This document shows positions 8,658 through 17,496 of a DNA stretch of 64,000 nt, one piece after another; the first letter of the stretch is position 1; every line of letters begins with the position of its first letter. The position numbers and the translations under genes are program-made. The DNA is from Bacteroidota bacterium (GTDB lineage Bacteria; Bacteroidota; Bacteroidia; Bacteroidales; Paludibacteraceae), in the NCBI GenBank assembly GCA_017860345.1, contig JAFNAV010000015.1, positions 1-64,000 of the forward strand. The letters run 5' to 3'. A model generated the notes under the pieces. The model saw only the letters and a list, made by a program, of their open reading frames with translations, had not been told where the DNA came from and searched no databases.

Positions 8658-8692
8658 AAAGCCCCCCTAAATCCCCCCTTGAGGGGGACTTT
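8658..8692. repeat. CCCCTCC palindromic repeat, copy 2
   Basis: AAAGCCCCCC ... GGGGGACTTT hairpin, just before the start codon of the T9SS cargo gene on the minus strand. It belongs to the same family as 7184-7214 and 61112-61144. Confidence 0.5.
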
Positions 8693-8733
8693 AAGAAGCG
8701 TTGATTATTAATTGATTGTTTATAATTTTTAAT

Positions 8734-9471
8734 TTATTTCCATGTTGTCCCGAAGAGGAAAGAGAATTCCGAAGTCAATATCCTGAAGGTGGCAAACTTA
8801 TAGGTTGCCCCGGTTATGGTGGTGTTGGTCATGGTGGTTTTGGTAGTACCACTCCATGCCGTGCCGTTCCAGGTCTGGCGCATGTAATAAAAATAGGTGC
8901 TGCTGCCTGCCGCCCTGTACTTGTCGGTATCAAACTCCACGTAGGCACTTAACTTGTTTTTATAGGCCACTATGGTGTCGAAGCTCTGCGACATGGCTCC
9001 TGGCAGGGTCAGACTGGCTTTGGTGCTGCTGAGCCAGATAAATCGAAGCGAGTCGGCGGCGTGGTAGTCCGCCTTGTAAATAAAGCGAGCCTTGTTGCAG
9101 GTGCTGTCGGTGGGCGCAGGTTCGCTTTCGGCAGCATTGGCATCGTAGAACTTGATCTTTTCGCCGGGCAGCTGGATAAGCGACATTGTGCTCCACGGAG
9201 TAAAGTGTATCGTGCTGTCTAATTCCAATTTATCTCCCCGGTAGGCACGCAGGGTCCCGATGGTATCCTTGCTCAGGACATATTCTCCGATGGAGTCGTA
9301 GGCCACGCCGTTGTAGGTGAAGGTGTAGGTGGAGTCGGCATACACCAAGTTGATATTAAATATCCTGGCGTAAGAATACGTCTCTTCCTTTACCCCGTCA
9401 AGCTCGCAAGCCGTGAATAGCAGCAGTCCGGACAATATTGCCAGCGCGTATTTCAAAAAATGTGGTGTCAT
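8734..9471 (-). CDS. Hypothetical lipoprotein of the FecR/TonB operon
   Basis: A 245-residue protein with a lipoprotein signal (LLLFTACELDG, lipobox Cys about 22). The mature part is rich in Thr, Tyr and aromatic residues with alternating strands (YFYYMRQTWNGTAWSGTTKTTM) and no recognised catalytic motif. It sits 18 nt after the TonB receptor gene and before the T9SS cargo gene. That position is where SusD- or HmuY-like surface lipoproteins partner a TonB receptor, so a surface ligand-binding role is reasonable inference. I do not recognise the family. Confidence 0.7.
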   Translation of the reverse strand: MTPHFLKYALAILSGLLLFTACELDGVKEETYSYARIFNINLVYADSTYTFTYNGVAYDSIGEYVLSKDTIGTLRAYRGDKLELDSTIHFTPWSTMSLIQLPGEKIKFYDANAAESEPAPTDSTCNKARFIYKADYHAADSLRFIWLSSTKASLTLPGAMSQSFDTIVAYKNKLSAYVEFDTDKYRAAGSSTYFYYMRQTWNGTAWSGTTKTTMTNTTITGATYKFATFRILTSEFSFLFGTTWK

Positions 9472-9489
9472 ATCTTGATTGTTTACTTT

Positions 9490-12400
9490 TTAGAATTTAT
9501 AACTTACTGATGCGGAAAAATTAATGCCTTTGTTGATGCGGCTCATGACCCAGTCGCCGGGATTGTAATCCATGCCCAAACCGGTGCGGTTGATGTAACC
9601 CGGATCGCCTTCTATTACCTCCTCTGAATTCGTGTAGCCACAATTCCGATATATAATTACATCTTCGTTGAGTATATCGCTCGCGTTGAGCTTCACTTCC
9701 AGCCGTTTTTTCAGAAACAGAGCCGATAATTGCACATCCAGCACATTGCGGGGATTTTCGTACTGGTCCAGCTTCGCGTAATCGCCCCCGATTACTAATT
9801 TGCGGCCGTTGCGCCCGTAGTTGACCGACATGCCGATGCTGCTTCCCTGATAGGTAATCCCTGCGTTGACAACATAGGGGGATAAACCCTGTAGCGGCCT
9901 TTCGCGTCCTCCGATTCCTTCGATGGGGTTCATCATGGCATCGTAGTTATAGGTTATGTTACCTTTCAGGACCGTAAAGTTGCCGTTCAGGTAGATGTCA
10001 TTCAAAAAAGTGCGGGGGGCGATGAAGCCTAAGGATTTACGCATGTTGAACTCCAGCCCCTTCAATTCGGCATCTTTCAGGTTCATCGAATAGAGGTATA
10101 TTTCCTGTGCGCTTGCCTGTAGCTGGGCTATCATTTCTACCGGATTGGTGAACTTCTTGTAAAATGCGGACAGGGAAATCACCTCGCCGGCACCGGGATA
10201 GAATTCGAGGCGCAGGTCGTAGTTTTTAACATCGGTTTGTTTGAGGGGATTCAGGTTATACACCCACAAGCGGTCGTTGACATTGTAGTAAGCGCAATAA
10301 GACAATTCGCGAAAATCGGGGCGGATAAGGGTTTTGCTGTAGGCGAACCGGACGTTTGCTTTGTCGGTGAGGTTATATATCAGCGACAGTGCTGGCAGCC
10401 AGTTGGTTTTAACCAAAGTTGCGGTGTCTTCTACCAACACATATTTGTTGAGGCTTGTGTCGTAGCGTCCCCAGGTGGTAACCACCCGGTTGTTCCCTTT
10501 TTCCATGCGGAAACCTCCGGTGATGTGCCACTTGCTGAAAAAGGAGAAATCGCCCATAAGATATCCTGCACTTACCCCCAAACGCCCGTCATAATAGTCG
10601 GCTCCCCCCGATGCCCCTCCCCGTGTATAATAGAGTAAAGGGGAGTCTCCTTCAAAGTTTTCGGGATCGAAAAAATCGTTTATATCGGCACCGTTCAGGA
10701 AGGAACTGGTGCTTTTGTTTAGCTTGAGGTATTGCTGGCGGTATTTGGCGGTACGCAAAACTCCCCAGTATCCGGCTTTGACTCGTTGCGGGTTGTTGAG
10801 TATGATGAAAGGTATCTCCACATCGGCACTCAGGTTTTTTTTCAATTCATGCAGTTTACTATACATCAAGTGCCCATTGTTAATACCGACCGTACTGCTG
10901 CCGACCGATCGTGTCCAGTCGACCCGTCCACCTTCGAAGTAAGACACAGCATCTGTAATTTTTCCGACGGTAGCCGACGAATATGCATCGCCGGGGTTGG
11001 TCCGCTCCATATCGTTGATGGAAGCATTCCACGAGAAAAGCAGTTTGTTGTGCAAGAAGTGATGCTTCCCATCGAGCTGCGACTGCATGACTCTACTGTT
11101 TAAAACAACACTGTATATATCCATAAAAGGGTATCCTTCGTAGGTTTTCCATATATATCGCTTTTGATTAGAATGTGAAAACCGGTTGTTGAAAAGATTG
11201 CGCCAGGTAATGGCGTGTCCTTTGGTTTCCCAGCCGATATTGGCTATCGCCCCGACGGAAGTGGTCATGGTGTATCGTTCTCCCTGTTTCAAAAGGCTAT
11301 CTTTGGTGAAGGTGATCATTTCCTTAAGTTCCTCTTTGGTTTGCTCATTGCGGTAAGTCAACGCTGCTACAATCCCAATTTTATGATGTTCCCCAATTTT
11401 GAAGGGCCATCCTCCGGCAATGCTGTAACTTTGCATGGGTTGCGCCGTGAATTTGTAGAGGGGATAGCGGTTCCACGAGGCCGCATTGGTGGCATTAACA
11501 GTTAATGCCTCCTGTGAGAGTCCCGTGTACCATTGGCGTTCTTCCGTTCCACCGAGGAAATAATCGGCTGCAAAACGCTTGGTACTCAAAAATTCCTTCC
11601 CGGTGGCGTTTGTGTTTAATCCCGATCCAAGGCTGATGTTCAAAAACGGTTCATCGGGAACAGAGAGGGTTTGTATTTCCACCAACCCCCCGGTGAACTC
11701 CCCCGGCATGTCGGGCATAAACGTTTTGGCAATGGTCACATTGCTGACCAACGCGCTGGGGATAATGTCGAACGAGAAGTTGCGGCGATTAGGTTCGGTG
11801 CTGGGCAGCGAAGATCCATTGAGCTGCACATTGTTGTAGCGCTCCCCCATACCACGAACCGTAACGAACTTACCATCGTTAATGGTAACGCCCGCCACGC
11901 GCTTCAAGACCTGTGCCACATTATTATCGGAAGTTTTCTTAATCAAGTCGGCAGAGATACCGTCGGTCATGGAAATGGCTGATTTTTGCTGGAGGAGCAT
12001 GCCTGCTGCCGAAGCACGCTGCACCTGTGCGGTAACCACTACTTCGGAGAGTTGCTTGTTGTCCTCGCTGAGGGTAATGTCCAACTTAGTGGTTTTGTCG
12101 GGGCGGATTTCCACACCCGTTATTTTCTTTTTTTGATACGAAATGAAACTGACTTCGATAGTGGTTTCGCCTGCCGGAGCTTGCAGCGTGTAGTTGCCGT
12201 TTACATCGGTAACGGTTCCCTTACCCGTGCCGGGAATAACAACGGAGGCTCCGATAATGGGTTCGCCCTTGTCGTCGGTCACCAGACCGGAGAGGCGACC
12301 GGGGGCGGAGGAACGTTGAGGAGATGCTTCTTTACGAACTATAACGTAAGAAGTCGCGGATATTTTTTTTAATGTAAGAATGGTTCTGGACAGACTTTTT

Positions 12401-12651
12401 TCCAAGACCTGTTCCAGCGTGGCATCAGCTATTTGTAAAGCAGGTAAAGCGGTGTTTCCAATTTCTTTTGAATCGAATGTAATGTTCTTTTTACTGATTT
12501 TAATCAACTCTTTCACTCTGTTTTCGAGCGTTTGCTGCGGGAAGTTGTGGGTTATGTTTTGTGCCGATAGAGTCGTAACTGCACTTAACAGCAGTGCGAC
12601 CATCAGCAACACATACTTTTTGTTGCATTTCATTTGTTTGTCGTATATCAT
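9490..12651 (-). CDS. FecA-like TonB-dependent outer-membrane receptor with STN domain
   Basis: A 1053-residue receptor. A signal peptide (ends LSAQ, about 31) is followed by an STN signalling domain (about 35-108, LENRVKELIKISKKNITF), a carboxypeptidase-D-like regulatory domain (about 118-205, GLVTDDKGEPIIGASVVIPGTGKGTVTD), a plug (about 215-330, ending near RGMGERYNNVQLNGSSLP) and a beta-barrel ending in an aromatic residue (SVSYKF). The STN domain, with the FecR gene just upstream and an ECF sigma gene divergent, indicates cell-surface signalling: ligand binding relays through FecR to free the sigma factor. The start ATG overlaps the fecR stop codon by 4 nt (ATGA), which supports this start and translational coupling. 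The ligand is unknown; neighbours suggest a glycan. Confidence 0.9.
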   Translation of the reverse strand: MIYDKQMKCNKKYVLLMVALLLSAVTTLSAQNITHNFPQQTLENRVKELIKISKKNITFDSKEIGNTALPALQIADATLEQVLEKSLSRTILTLKKISATSYVIVRKEASPQRSSAPGRLSGLVTDDKGEPIIGASVVIPGTGKGTVTDVNGNYTLQAPAGETTIEVSFISYQKKKITGVEIRPDKTTKLDITLSEDNKQLSEVVVTAQVQRASAAGMLLQQKSAISMTDGISADLIKKTSDNNVAQVLKRVAGVTINDGKFVTVRGMGERYNNVQLNGSSLPSTEPNRRNFSFDIIPSALVSNVTIAKTFMPDMPGEFTGGLVEIQTLSVPDEPFLNISLGSGLNTNATGKEFLSTKRFAADYFLGGTEERQWYTGLSQEALTVNATNAASWNRYPLYKFTAQPMQSYSIAGGWPFKIGEHHKIGIVAALTYRNEQTKEELKEMITFTKDSLLKQGERYTMTTSVGAIANIGWETKGHAITWRNLFNNRFSHSNQKRYIWKTYEGYPFMDIYSVVLNSRVMQSQLDGKHHFLHNKLLFSWNASINDMERTNPGDAYSSATVGKITDAVSYFEGGRVDWTRSVGSSTVGINNGHLMYSKLHELKKNLSADVEIPFIILNNPQRVKAGYWGVLRTAKYRQQYLKLNKSTSSFLNGADINDFFDPENFEGDSPLLYYTRGGASGGADYYDGRLGVSAGYLMGDFSFFSKWHITGGFRMEKGNNRVVTTWGRYDTSLNKYVLVEDTATLVKTNWLPALSLIYNLTDKANVRFAYSKTLIRPDFRELSYCAYYNVNDRLWVYNLNPLKQTDVKNYDLRLEFYPGAGEVISLSAFYKKFTNPVEMIAQLQASAQEIYLYSMNLKDAELKGLEFNMRKSLGFIAPRTFLNDIYLNGNFTVLKGNITYNYDAMMNPIEGIGGRERPLQGLSPYVVNAGITYQGSSIGMSVNYGRNGRKLVIGGDYAKLDQYENPRNVLDVQLSALFLKKRLEVKLNASDILNEDVIIYRNCGYTNSEEVIEGDPGYINRTGLGMDYNPGDWVMSRINKGINFSASVSYKF

Positions 12652-13685
12652 TGTTTATCAATTATTATCTGGTTGCTTTGCGAAGTACATCTGACATCAT
12701 ACAGGGCTTCAATAGTTCCTAACACATCGTTAAGTGTTGTACTTTCTACAAAAGTTGATTTGATTTTAATATTATCTAATGCGTTATTTCTGAACTGTAT
12801 ATCGGCATTATAGTGTTGTTTTATACGGAGTTTCAGTTCGTCTTTGTCGGCATAATTCAGTATTAAGCCTCCGCTTTGCCAACCGGTAACTTCGTCGGCA
12901 TCAATATCCATTAATTGACTTGCATTTGTCTTTTTATTGTATTCCAACTGTTTGTCAGGGGTTAGCATTGCCAACACTTTATCTTTTGTCTTTACTTCTA
13001 CTTTACCTGTAAGTACGGTCACCACGTTAGCACTTAATTGCGGATAAGCTTTTACATTAAAGGAAGTACCTTTCACTGTTGTGATCATATCGCCGGTGTG
13101 AATGATAAAAGGTTTTTCAGGATTCTTGGCTACTTCGAAAAAGGCTTCACCCGATAGCCAAACCTCGCGTTGACGGCGATTGAAAGCGTTGGAAGCATAA
13201 CTGATTTTTGTTCCGCGGTTCAGGTGAATGCGGGAGCCGTCGGGAAGCGTAACTTGCTTTGTCTGTGCATCGGTGGTTTGGAAAAAAGTGTTGGCATCGG
13301 CCATTGCGCCATATTCGGATCGGTTGAAACTATTGTGTTGAGTGAGAAACAGAATGCCTCCGCCCAAAAGAATGAACAGGACGGCGGCTGCGGCGTAACG
13401 ATGGAAAAGTTGACCTGGTCTTATGGTTTTGTGTTTTTTCTCAAAATGCAATTGCGAACTGATATTGTTCCATACTTCGTCGCAAGCTGCATCCATTTTA
13501 CGGTTATTCACTTTTATCCTGTGTTTTTCCCAAGCCGATTGAGCATCCCAAGCATCTATAATTTGTTTTTCTTTGGGTGTTGCTTGTCCATTGTAGTAAC
13601 GCTGGAGTAGTCCTGCCAAAAGCCGAAAACGGTCTAATTTGCTCTCTACGTCGTTTCCATTCATCTTTTTGTTTTTTTCTTCCAT
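12648..13685 (-). CDS. FecR family anti-sigma factor
   Basis: A 345-residue protein. The N-terminal cytoplasmic part (1-90) has the sigma-binding YYNGQATPKEKQIIDAW motif. A transmembrane helix lies at about 98-117 (AAAAVLFILLGGGILFL). The periplasmic FecR domain follows (about 130-235, VTLPDGSRIHLNRGTKISY; VWLSGEAFFEVAKN) and then a DUF4974 C-terminal domain (about 270-345) ending IIIDKQ. It should hold the divergent ECF sigma factor inactive and respond to the STN domain of the TonB receptor. Its stop overlaps the receptor start. It opens the four-gene minus-strand operon. Confidence 0.92.
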   Translation of the reverse strand: MEEKNKKMNGNDVESKLDRFRLLAGLLQRYYNGQATPKEKQIIDAWDAQSAWEKHRIKVNNRKMDAACDEVWNNISSQLHFEKKHKTIRPGQLFHRYAAAAVLFILLGGGILFLTQHNSFNRSEYGAMADANTFFQTTDAQTKQVTLPDGSRIHLNRGTKISYASNAFNRRQREVWLSGEAFFEVAKNPEKPFIIHTGDMITTVKGTSFNVKAYPQLSANVVTVLTGKVEVKTKDKVLAMLTPDKQLEYNKKTNASQLMDIDADEVTGWQSGGLILNYADKDELKLRIKQHYNADIQFRNNALDNIKIKSTFVESTTLNDVLGTIEALYDVRCTSQSNQIIIDKQ

Positions 13686-13765
13686 TTTTCTCTATTGCTA
13701 TTTGAATTGATTTTGCACTTATTAAGTAATGGGATAAATATAATGTCGTATTTTGAACGCTTAGT

Positions 13766-13829
13766 CGCAACGACGCAAAGACAGAAAGTTTAAATACACA
13801 TAGCGTTTTAGCTACTTTGTGCCGTTGCG
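13766..13829. repeat. GACGCAAAG inverted repeat between fecR and the ECF sigma gene
   Basis: CGCAACGACGCAAAG at 13766-13780 is matched with two mismatches by the inverted CTTTGTGCCGTTGCG at 13815-13829. It lies in the divergent intergenic region, so it could be a shared operator or a mobile-type repeat. A GACGCAA arm recurs in the hairpin at 22405-22466. Confidence 0.45.
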
Positions 13830-14009
13830 TTCAAAAAATAAGTTAAATAGATTTATACGACATTTAATTATTTCAAGTACTAATATGCCCTCATATATAA
13901 AAAGAGTTGAATGGAATGGATGTTATATATGAAACTATTAAGAAAGCATGTCATTTATGTTACCAGATGTATTTGGAGCAGATGTAATATGCCTGTAATA
14001 TGCTTGTCC

Positions 14010-14017
14010 TATTTTTG
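14010..14017 (+). promoter_or_regulatory. -7 box of the ECF sigma gene
   Basis: TATTTTTG lies 19 nt before the ATG at 14037 and inside the longer ORF called at 13911. This supports the downstream start. No TTTG is present at the -33 position. Confidence 0.5.
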
Positions 14018-14036
14018 CGTTGAAATACTCATCTGC

Positions 14037-14648
14037 ATGGAGGCATCTGACAAACAACTACTGACATTAATAACTCAACGTGATCAGACTGCTTATAATC
14101 AATTGTATAAGCGTTATCGACGCATATTCTATGATTTATCCTATTCGTACACGCGGGATAAGGATGTTTCGGATGAAATTAATCAGATCTTTTGGATAGC
14201 TCTCTGGCTTAATCCTGCGGTGATAAAAACAGATGTGAACGATTCGGCGAAAAGTTTTTTGTATAAACATTTCTCGTTTTGTGTGTTCGATTATTTTAAA
14301 TCAGCTGCTGGACGGCAAACAGGAGGTACTGAAGATTTGCTTCTTCAACAAGCTCAGGAACTTAGTTACTCGCATGTGTTGGAGGAAATGGAAATGAAGG
14401 AGGTATTGGACCTACTTGATAAAACAGTAGCGGATATGCCGGAACTGACACGGGAGATTTTTATTCGCCGCTGGAAAGAAGGACATTCGACTGCCGAAAC
14501 AGCCAAACAACTTGGTATAAGTGAACAAACTGTTCGTGCTCGGTATAACTGGGCTTTAGAGTCAGTAAAAAAACAGATTCAGCCGCTTTATCCGTCACAT
14601 GTTTATTCGGCTATTGTGTTGGCTATGTATATTTCAATGTTGAAATAA
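14037..14648 (+). CDS. ECF RNA polymerase sigma-70 factor
   Basis: The track starts at 13911, but residues 1-42 of that ORF look non-coding (Cys- and Trp-rich) and contain a -7 promoter box. Met at 14037 (MEASDKQLLTLIT) is the better start and gives 203 residues. Region 2 is YNQLYKRYRRIFYDLSYSYTRDKDVSDEINQIFW and region 4 is MPELTREIFIRRWKEGHSTAETAKQLGISEQTVRARYNWAL. A short hydrophobic tail (IVLAMYISMLK) is typical of the Bacteroidota FecI-like group. It most probably drives the divergent FecR/TonB receptor operon. Sigma and anti-sigma genes usually sit in one operon; here they are divergent. Confidence 0.88.
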   Translation: MEASDKQLLTLITQRDQTAYNQLYKRYRRIFYDLSYSYTRDKDVSDEINQIFWIALWLNPAVIKTDVNDSAKSFLYKHFSFCVFDYFKSAAGRQTGGTEDLLLQQAQELSYSHVLEEMEMKEVLDLLDKTVADMPELTREIFIRRWKEGHSTAETAKQLGISEQTVRARYNWALESVKKQIQPLYPSHVYSAIVLAMYISMLK

Positions 14649-14663
14649 GTGACATATTCGAAA

Positions 14664-14697
14664 AAAAAGAGAAAGCGTTAAAACTTTCTCTTTTTAT
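14664..14697. terminator. Bidirectional terminator after the ECF sigma gene
   Basis: AAAAAGAGAAAG pairs with CTTTCTCTTTTT over a short loop, with A/T runs on both sides. It can also serve the convergent gene ending at 14760. Confidence 0.85.
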
Positions 14698-14759
14698 ATT
14701 CTGATTAATTGTTGGTGTGAATTTTATGCAGTCTTTTTCAACATGACCGCCAACAATCT

Positions 14760-15212
14760 CTATATCGGGAAATAAGCACCTATGGAGTATAACAACATAA
14801 CCGGAGTTTGTTCTCTGCCCGAGGGAAAAGCCGGTCCCTGGCCTAATGCAAACCCTAAACCTATCTGAGCGGTAAACCATCTTCTTCCCCTAAAAACATA
14901 AGTTGGACCCAGCATGCTTTGCGTGTACGATGACCCTACTCCCTGATGCCAATACTGTAGCGATAGAAAAGAACTACGGATAGAAGGCCTAAAATGATAG
15001 TTGAGTCCGGCGCCATAGCCCAGTAAACCGGCGCCAATCTGAACCCCAAACTTATTCGTCAGCAATGTTTCAAAATCGGCTCCTACAAGAGAGCCTCCTC
15101 CCTGTAAAAACCCAACCGTGATGCTACTCCGGCTCTCGGAGTAAATATTAACCTGCGAAAACAGGTGAACTGTAAATACAAGCAAAAACGTAGTAATAAA
15201 AATTTTTTTCAT
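14760..15212 (-). CDS. Outer-membrane beta-barrel-like hypothetical protein
   Basis: A 150-residue protein with a signal peptide (MKKIFITTFLLVFTVHLFSQ). The mature sequence alternates hydrophobic and Gly/aromatic residues (GVQIGAGLLGYGAGLNYHF; WFTAQIGLGFALGQG; MLLYSIGAYF), as expected for a small outer-membrane barrel. I do not recognise the family and no active-site motif is visible. It is single, convergent with the sigma gene. A -7 box TATTTTTG on the minus strand (15264-15271) lies about 50 nt upstream. Confidence 0.65.
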   Translation of the reverse strand: MKKIFITTFLLVFTVHLFSQVNIYSESRSSITVGFLQGGGSLVGADFETLLTNKFGVQIGAGLLGYGAGLNYHFRPSIRSSFLSLQYWHQGVGSSYTQSMLGPTYVFRGRRWFTAQIGLGFALGQGPAFPSGREQTPVMLLYSIGAYFPI

Positions 15213-15472
15213 AATTCTAAAAATGATGTTTAAAAATATTTTAAATGAAGGCTGTTTGTTTCACAAAAATAAATAAATATTTCTCATGTTGCTAATTTTT
15301 AAACTATTTGCACGAACATTTTTTTAGAAATCAAAACCAACCAAGTTTCCAGCATTAGTCATTGCATCATAAACAGATAATCATCTGAGAAAAACACGCC
15401 AAATGCTAAGTAAAGTTCAATAAAAACGCCATTTTCACTACAAACAGGTATCGTTTCTTCAACAAATCCAAT

Positions 15473-15480
15473 TACTTTTG
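15473..15480 (+). promoter_or_regulatory. -7 box of zupT
   Basis: TACTTTTG lies 43 nt before the zupT ATG. The rest of the 311-nt gap 15213-15523 is AT-rich and holds only the minus-strand -7 box at 15264-15271. Confidence 0.4.
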
Positions 15481-15523
15481 TGTTTTATGGAGTTAAAGTC
15501 AACCCCCAAAAACTACATTAATC

Positions 15524-16315
15524 ATGGATTCAAATATACTATTTGCCTTAGGACTAACACTTTTTGCCGGGTTAAGCACCGGTATCGGGAGTGCTCTGGC
15601 ATTTTTTACCAACAAAACAAACAATAAGTTTCTGTCAACGGCGCTCGGTTTTTCAGCAGGTGTGATGGTATACGTTTCGTTTGTAGAGATATTTCCGCAA
15701 GCGCATGATTTGCTGACGCAAAGTGGCACCCGCGCCCCCGAGGCCTTAACCGTTTTGGCTTTTTTTGCGGGAATAGCCATAATTTATATCATCGATATGA
15801 TTATACCTAATGCCGAAAATCCACACGAAATGCGTTCGGTAGAGGACATTGGCAATGCCAGAGAAAAACAACTGAAACGCATGGGGGTGATGATGGCATT
15901 AGCCATCGGGATACACAATTTTCCAGAAGGAATGGCCACATTTACCTCTGCCATGGTATCGCCGGATATTGCCATCCCTATTGCCATAGCGATAGCCATT
16001 CACAATATACCCGAGGGAATTGCGGTGTCGGTACCTATTTACTATGCCACCGGCAAGCGCCGCAAGGCATTCTGGCTTTCGTTTGCATCAGGTATGGCTG
16101 AACCAATCGGAGGGCTAATCGGTTATTTTATACTGTTGCCTTTTATGTCGGAGTTTACACTCGGCCTGCTTATGGCATCGGTAGCAGGAATCATGGTATT
16201 TATTTCGGTGGATGAGCTACTCCCCGGAGCACAAAAGTATGGCGAGCACCATTTTTCCATAGCCGGATTTGTAGGCGGTATGGGCGTAATGGCTATAAGT
16301 TTGCTCTTACTTTAA
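15524..16315 (+). CDS. zupT: ZIP family zinc transporter ZupT
   Basis: A 263-residue membrane protein with about eight helices. The two metal-coordinating signatures are intact: [10 protein letters not shown] (about residue 131) and HNIPEGIAV (about residue 160) in consecutive helices, with a further EIFPQAHD motif near 51. ZupT imports zinc and other divalent cations (iron, manganese) from the periplasm. It is followed 80 nt later by the MetH-activation-domain gene without a clear terminator, so the two may share a transcript; a functional link is not evident. Confidence 0.93.
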   Translation: MDSNILFALGLTLFAGLSTGIGSALAFFTNKTNNKFLSTALGFSAGVMVYVSFVEIFPQAHDLLTQSGTRAPEALTVLAFFAGIAIIYIIDMIIPNAENPHEMRSVEDIGNAREKQLKRMGVMMALAIGIHNFPEGMATFTSAMVSPDIAIPIAIAIAIHNIPEGIAVSVPIYYATGKRRKAFWLSFASGMAEPIGGLIGYFILLPFMSEFTLGLLMASVAGIMVFISVDELLPGAQKYGEHHFSIAGFVGGMGVMAISLLLL

Positions 16316-16395
16316 TGATATTTTCTGCTGAAATTCATCCAGCGCGTTCTTTTTTATTATTTTTATTGACAATAATTTTCTGAATATTACAAACA

Positions 16396-17322
16396 ATGAA
16401 GCCTTTACAACCCGGAATTAAGCAATTTTACGATATCAACTTACGGGAGATAGTCCCATTTATTCACTGGACATTCTTTTTTATGGCCTGGCGACTGAAC
16501 GGAAAGTATGACGATATACAGACCGTATGCGACTGCACATCGTGCCGCGTGGGATGGCTGCAAAAATTCCCGGAATCGGAGCAAGAAAAAGCCGAAGAAG
16601 CCCTGAAACTGTATAAAGATGCCCAGGAAATGCTGCGCCGTTTTTTAGACGAGAAATGTATTACCATCAATGCCATGGTTGGTATTTTCCCGGCCCGCTC
16701 CAACAACGAGGATATTGTGATTGATTTTGAAAATGAAAAGATTGTAGTACCCATGCTCAGGCAACAAATTCCGGCTACCGACGGCTTTTGTTATTCGCTG
16801 GCCGACTTTTTGAAAACCGCAGATGATTATGTGGGCGTATTTGCCAACACCGTAATTGGAGCCGAAGCACTGGCCGAAACCTATGAGCGTGACGACGACA
16901 TGTATCACTCCATCCTGATTAAAACACTGGCCGACCGCCTGGCCGAAGCCACGGCTGAATGGTTGCACTATAAAGTACGGAAAGAAATATGGGGTTATGC
17001 CCCGGATGAAAAACTGAACCTGAGCGAATTTTTCAAAACACACTATCAGGGCATCAGGCCGGCAGTTGGTTATCCGTCGCTACCCGATCAATCAGTTATT
17101 TTTACGCTGGATAAACTGATACGCTTTCAAGAGTTGGGCATAACGCTGACCGAAAACGGAGCCATGTTTCCGAATGCCTCAGTTTGCGGGATGATATTTG
17201 ACCATCCCAAATCGAAATATTTCAATATCGGGAGAATTGACGAAAATCAGTTTCAGGATTATGCCCGTCGCTCGGGTAAATCGCCCGAAGTGTTACGGAA
17301 ATGGCTGGCATCAAATTTATAA
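16396..17322 (+). CDS. Stand-alone MetH activation-domain protein
   Basis: A 308-residue protein. The C-terminal two thirds match the cobalamin-dependent methionine synthase activation domain: YHSILIKTLADRLAEATAEWLH, then RPAVGYPSLPDQS (an RxxxGY motif beginning at R221) and SVCGMIFDHPKSKYFNIGRID, which in MetH bind SAM for reductive reactivation of oxidised cob(II)alamin. The homocysteine, folate and B12 domains of full MetH (about 1200 residues) are absent. The remaining N-terminal part has a CDCTSC Cys cluster at about 46-51. It is presumably the reactivation subunit of a split methionine synthase encoded elsewhere. No cobalamin or SAM riboswitch is seen in the 80-nt upstream gap. Confidence 0.85.
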   Translation: MKPLQPGIKQFYDINLREIVPFIHWTFFFMAWRLNGKYDDIQTVCDCTSCRVGWLQKFPESEQEKAEEALKLYKDAQEMLRRFLDEKCITINAMVGIFPARSNNEDIVIDFENEKIVVPMLRQQIPATDGFCYSLADFLKTADDYVGVFANTVIGAEALAETYERDDDMYHSILIKTLADRLAEATAEWLHYKVRKEIWGYAPDEKLNLSEFFKTHYQGIRPAVGYPSLPDQSVIFTLDKLIRFQELGITLTENGAMFPNASVCGMIFDHPKSKYFNIGRIDENQFQDYARRSGKSPEVLRKWLASNL

Positions 17323-17465
17323 ACTGATACAATTGGTTTTTTTGCAATGCATGGTAAGCCATCCGTGCTGTTGAAACTTCGGGATTCAGAGGTACAAATC
17401 GTCATCAAGCAGAAGTTTACGCATCGGTGCCCGCTGTTTCGTTGGCACGGTATCACATTTTTTCG

Positions 17466-17473
17466 TATTTTTG
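17466..17473 (+). promoter_or_regulatory. -7 box of trmD
   Basis: TATTTTTG lies 23 nt before the trmD ATG, with GTTG 21 nt upstream as a weak -33 match. Confidence 0.5.
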
Positions 17474-17496
17474 TAGTCTTATAATTTTTCAATAAG

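Noticed and set aside
10237-12694. Plus-strand ORFs antisense to the TonB receptor gene
   Set aside because: Shadows of a long well-supported coding frame.
16316-16395. Cobalamin or SAM riboswitch before the MetH-domain gene
   Set aside because: Only 80 nt, AT-rich, without conserved boxes or stems.
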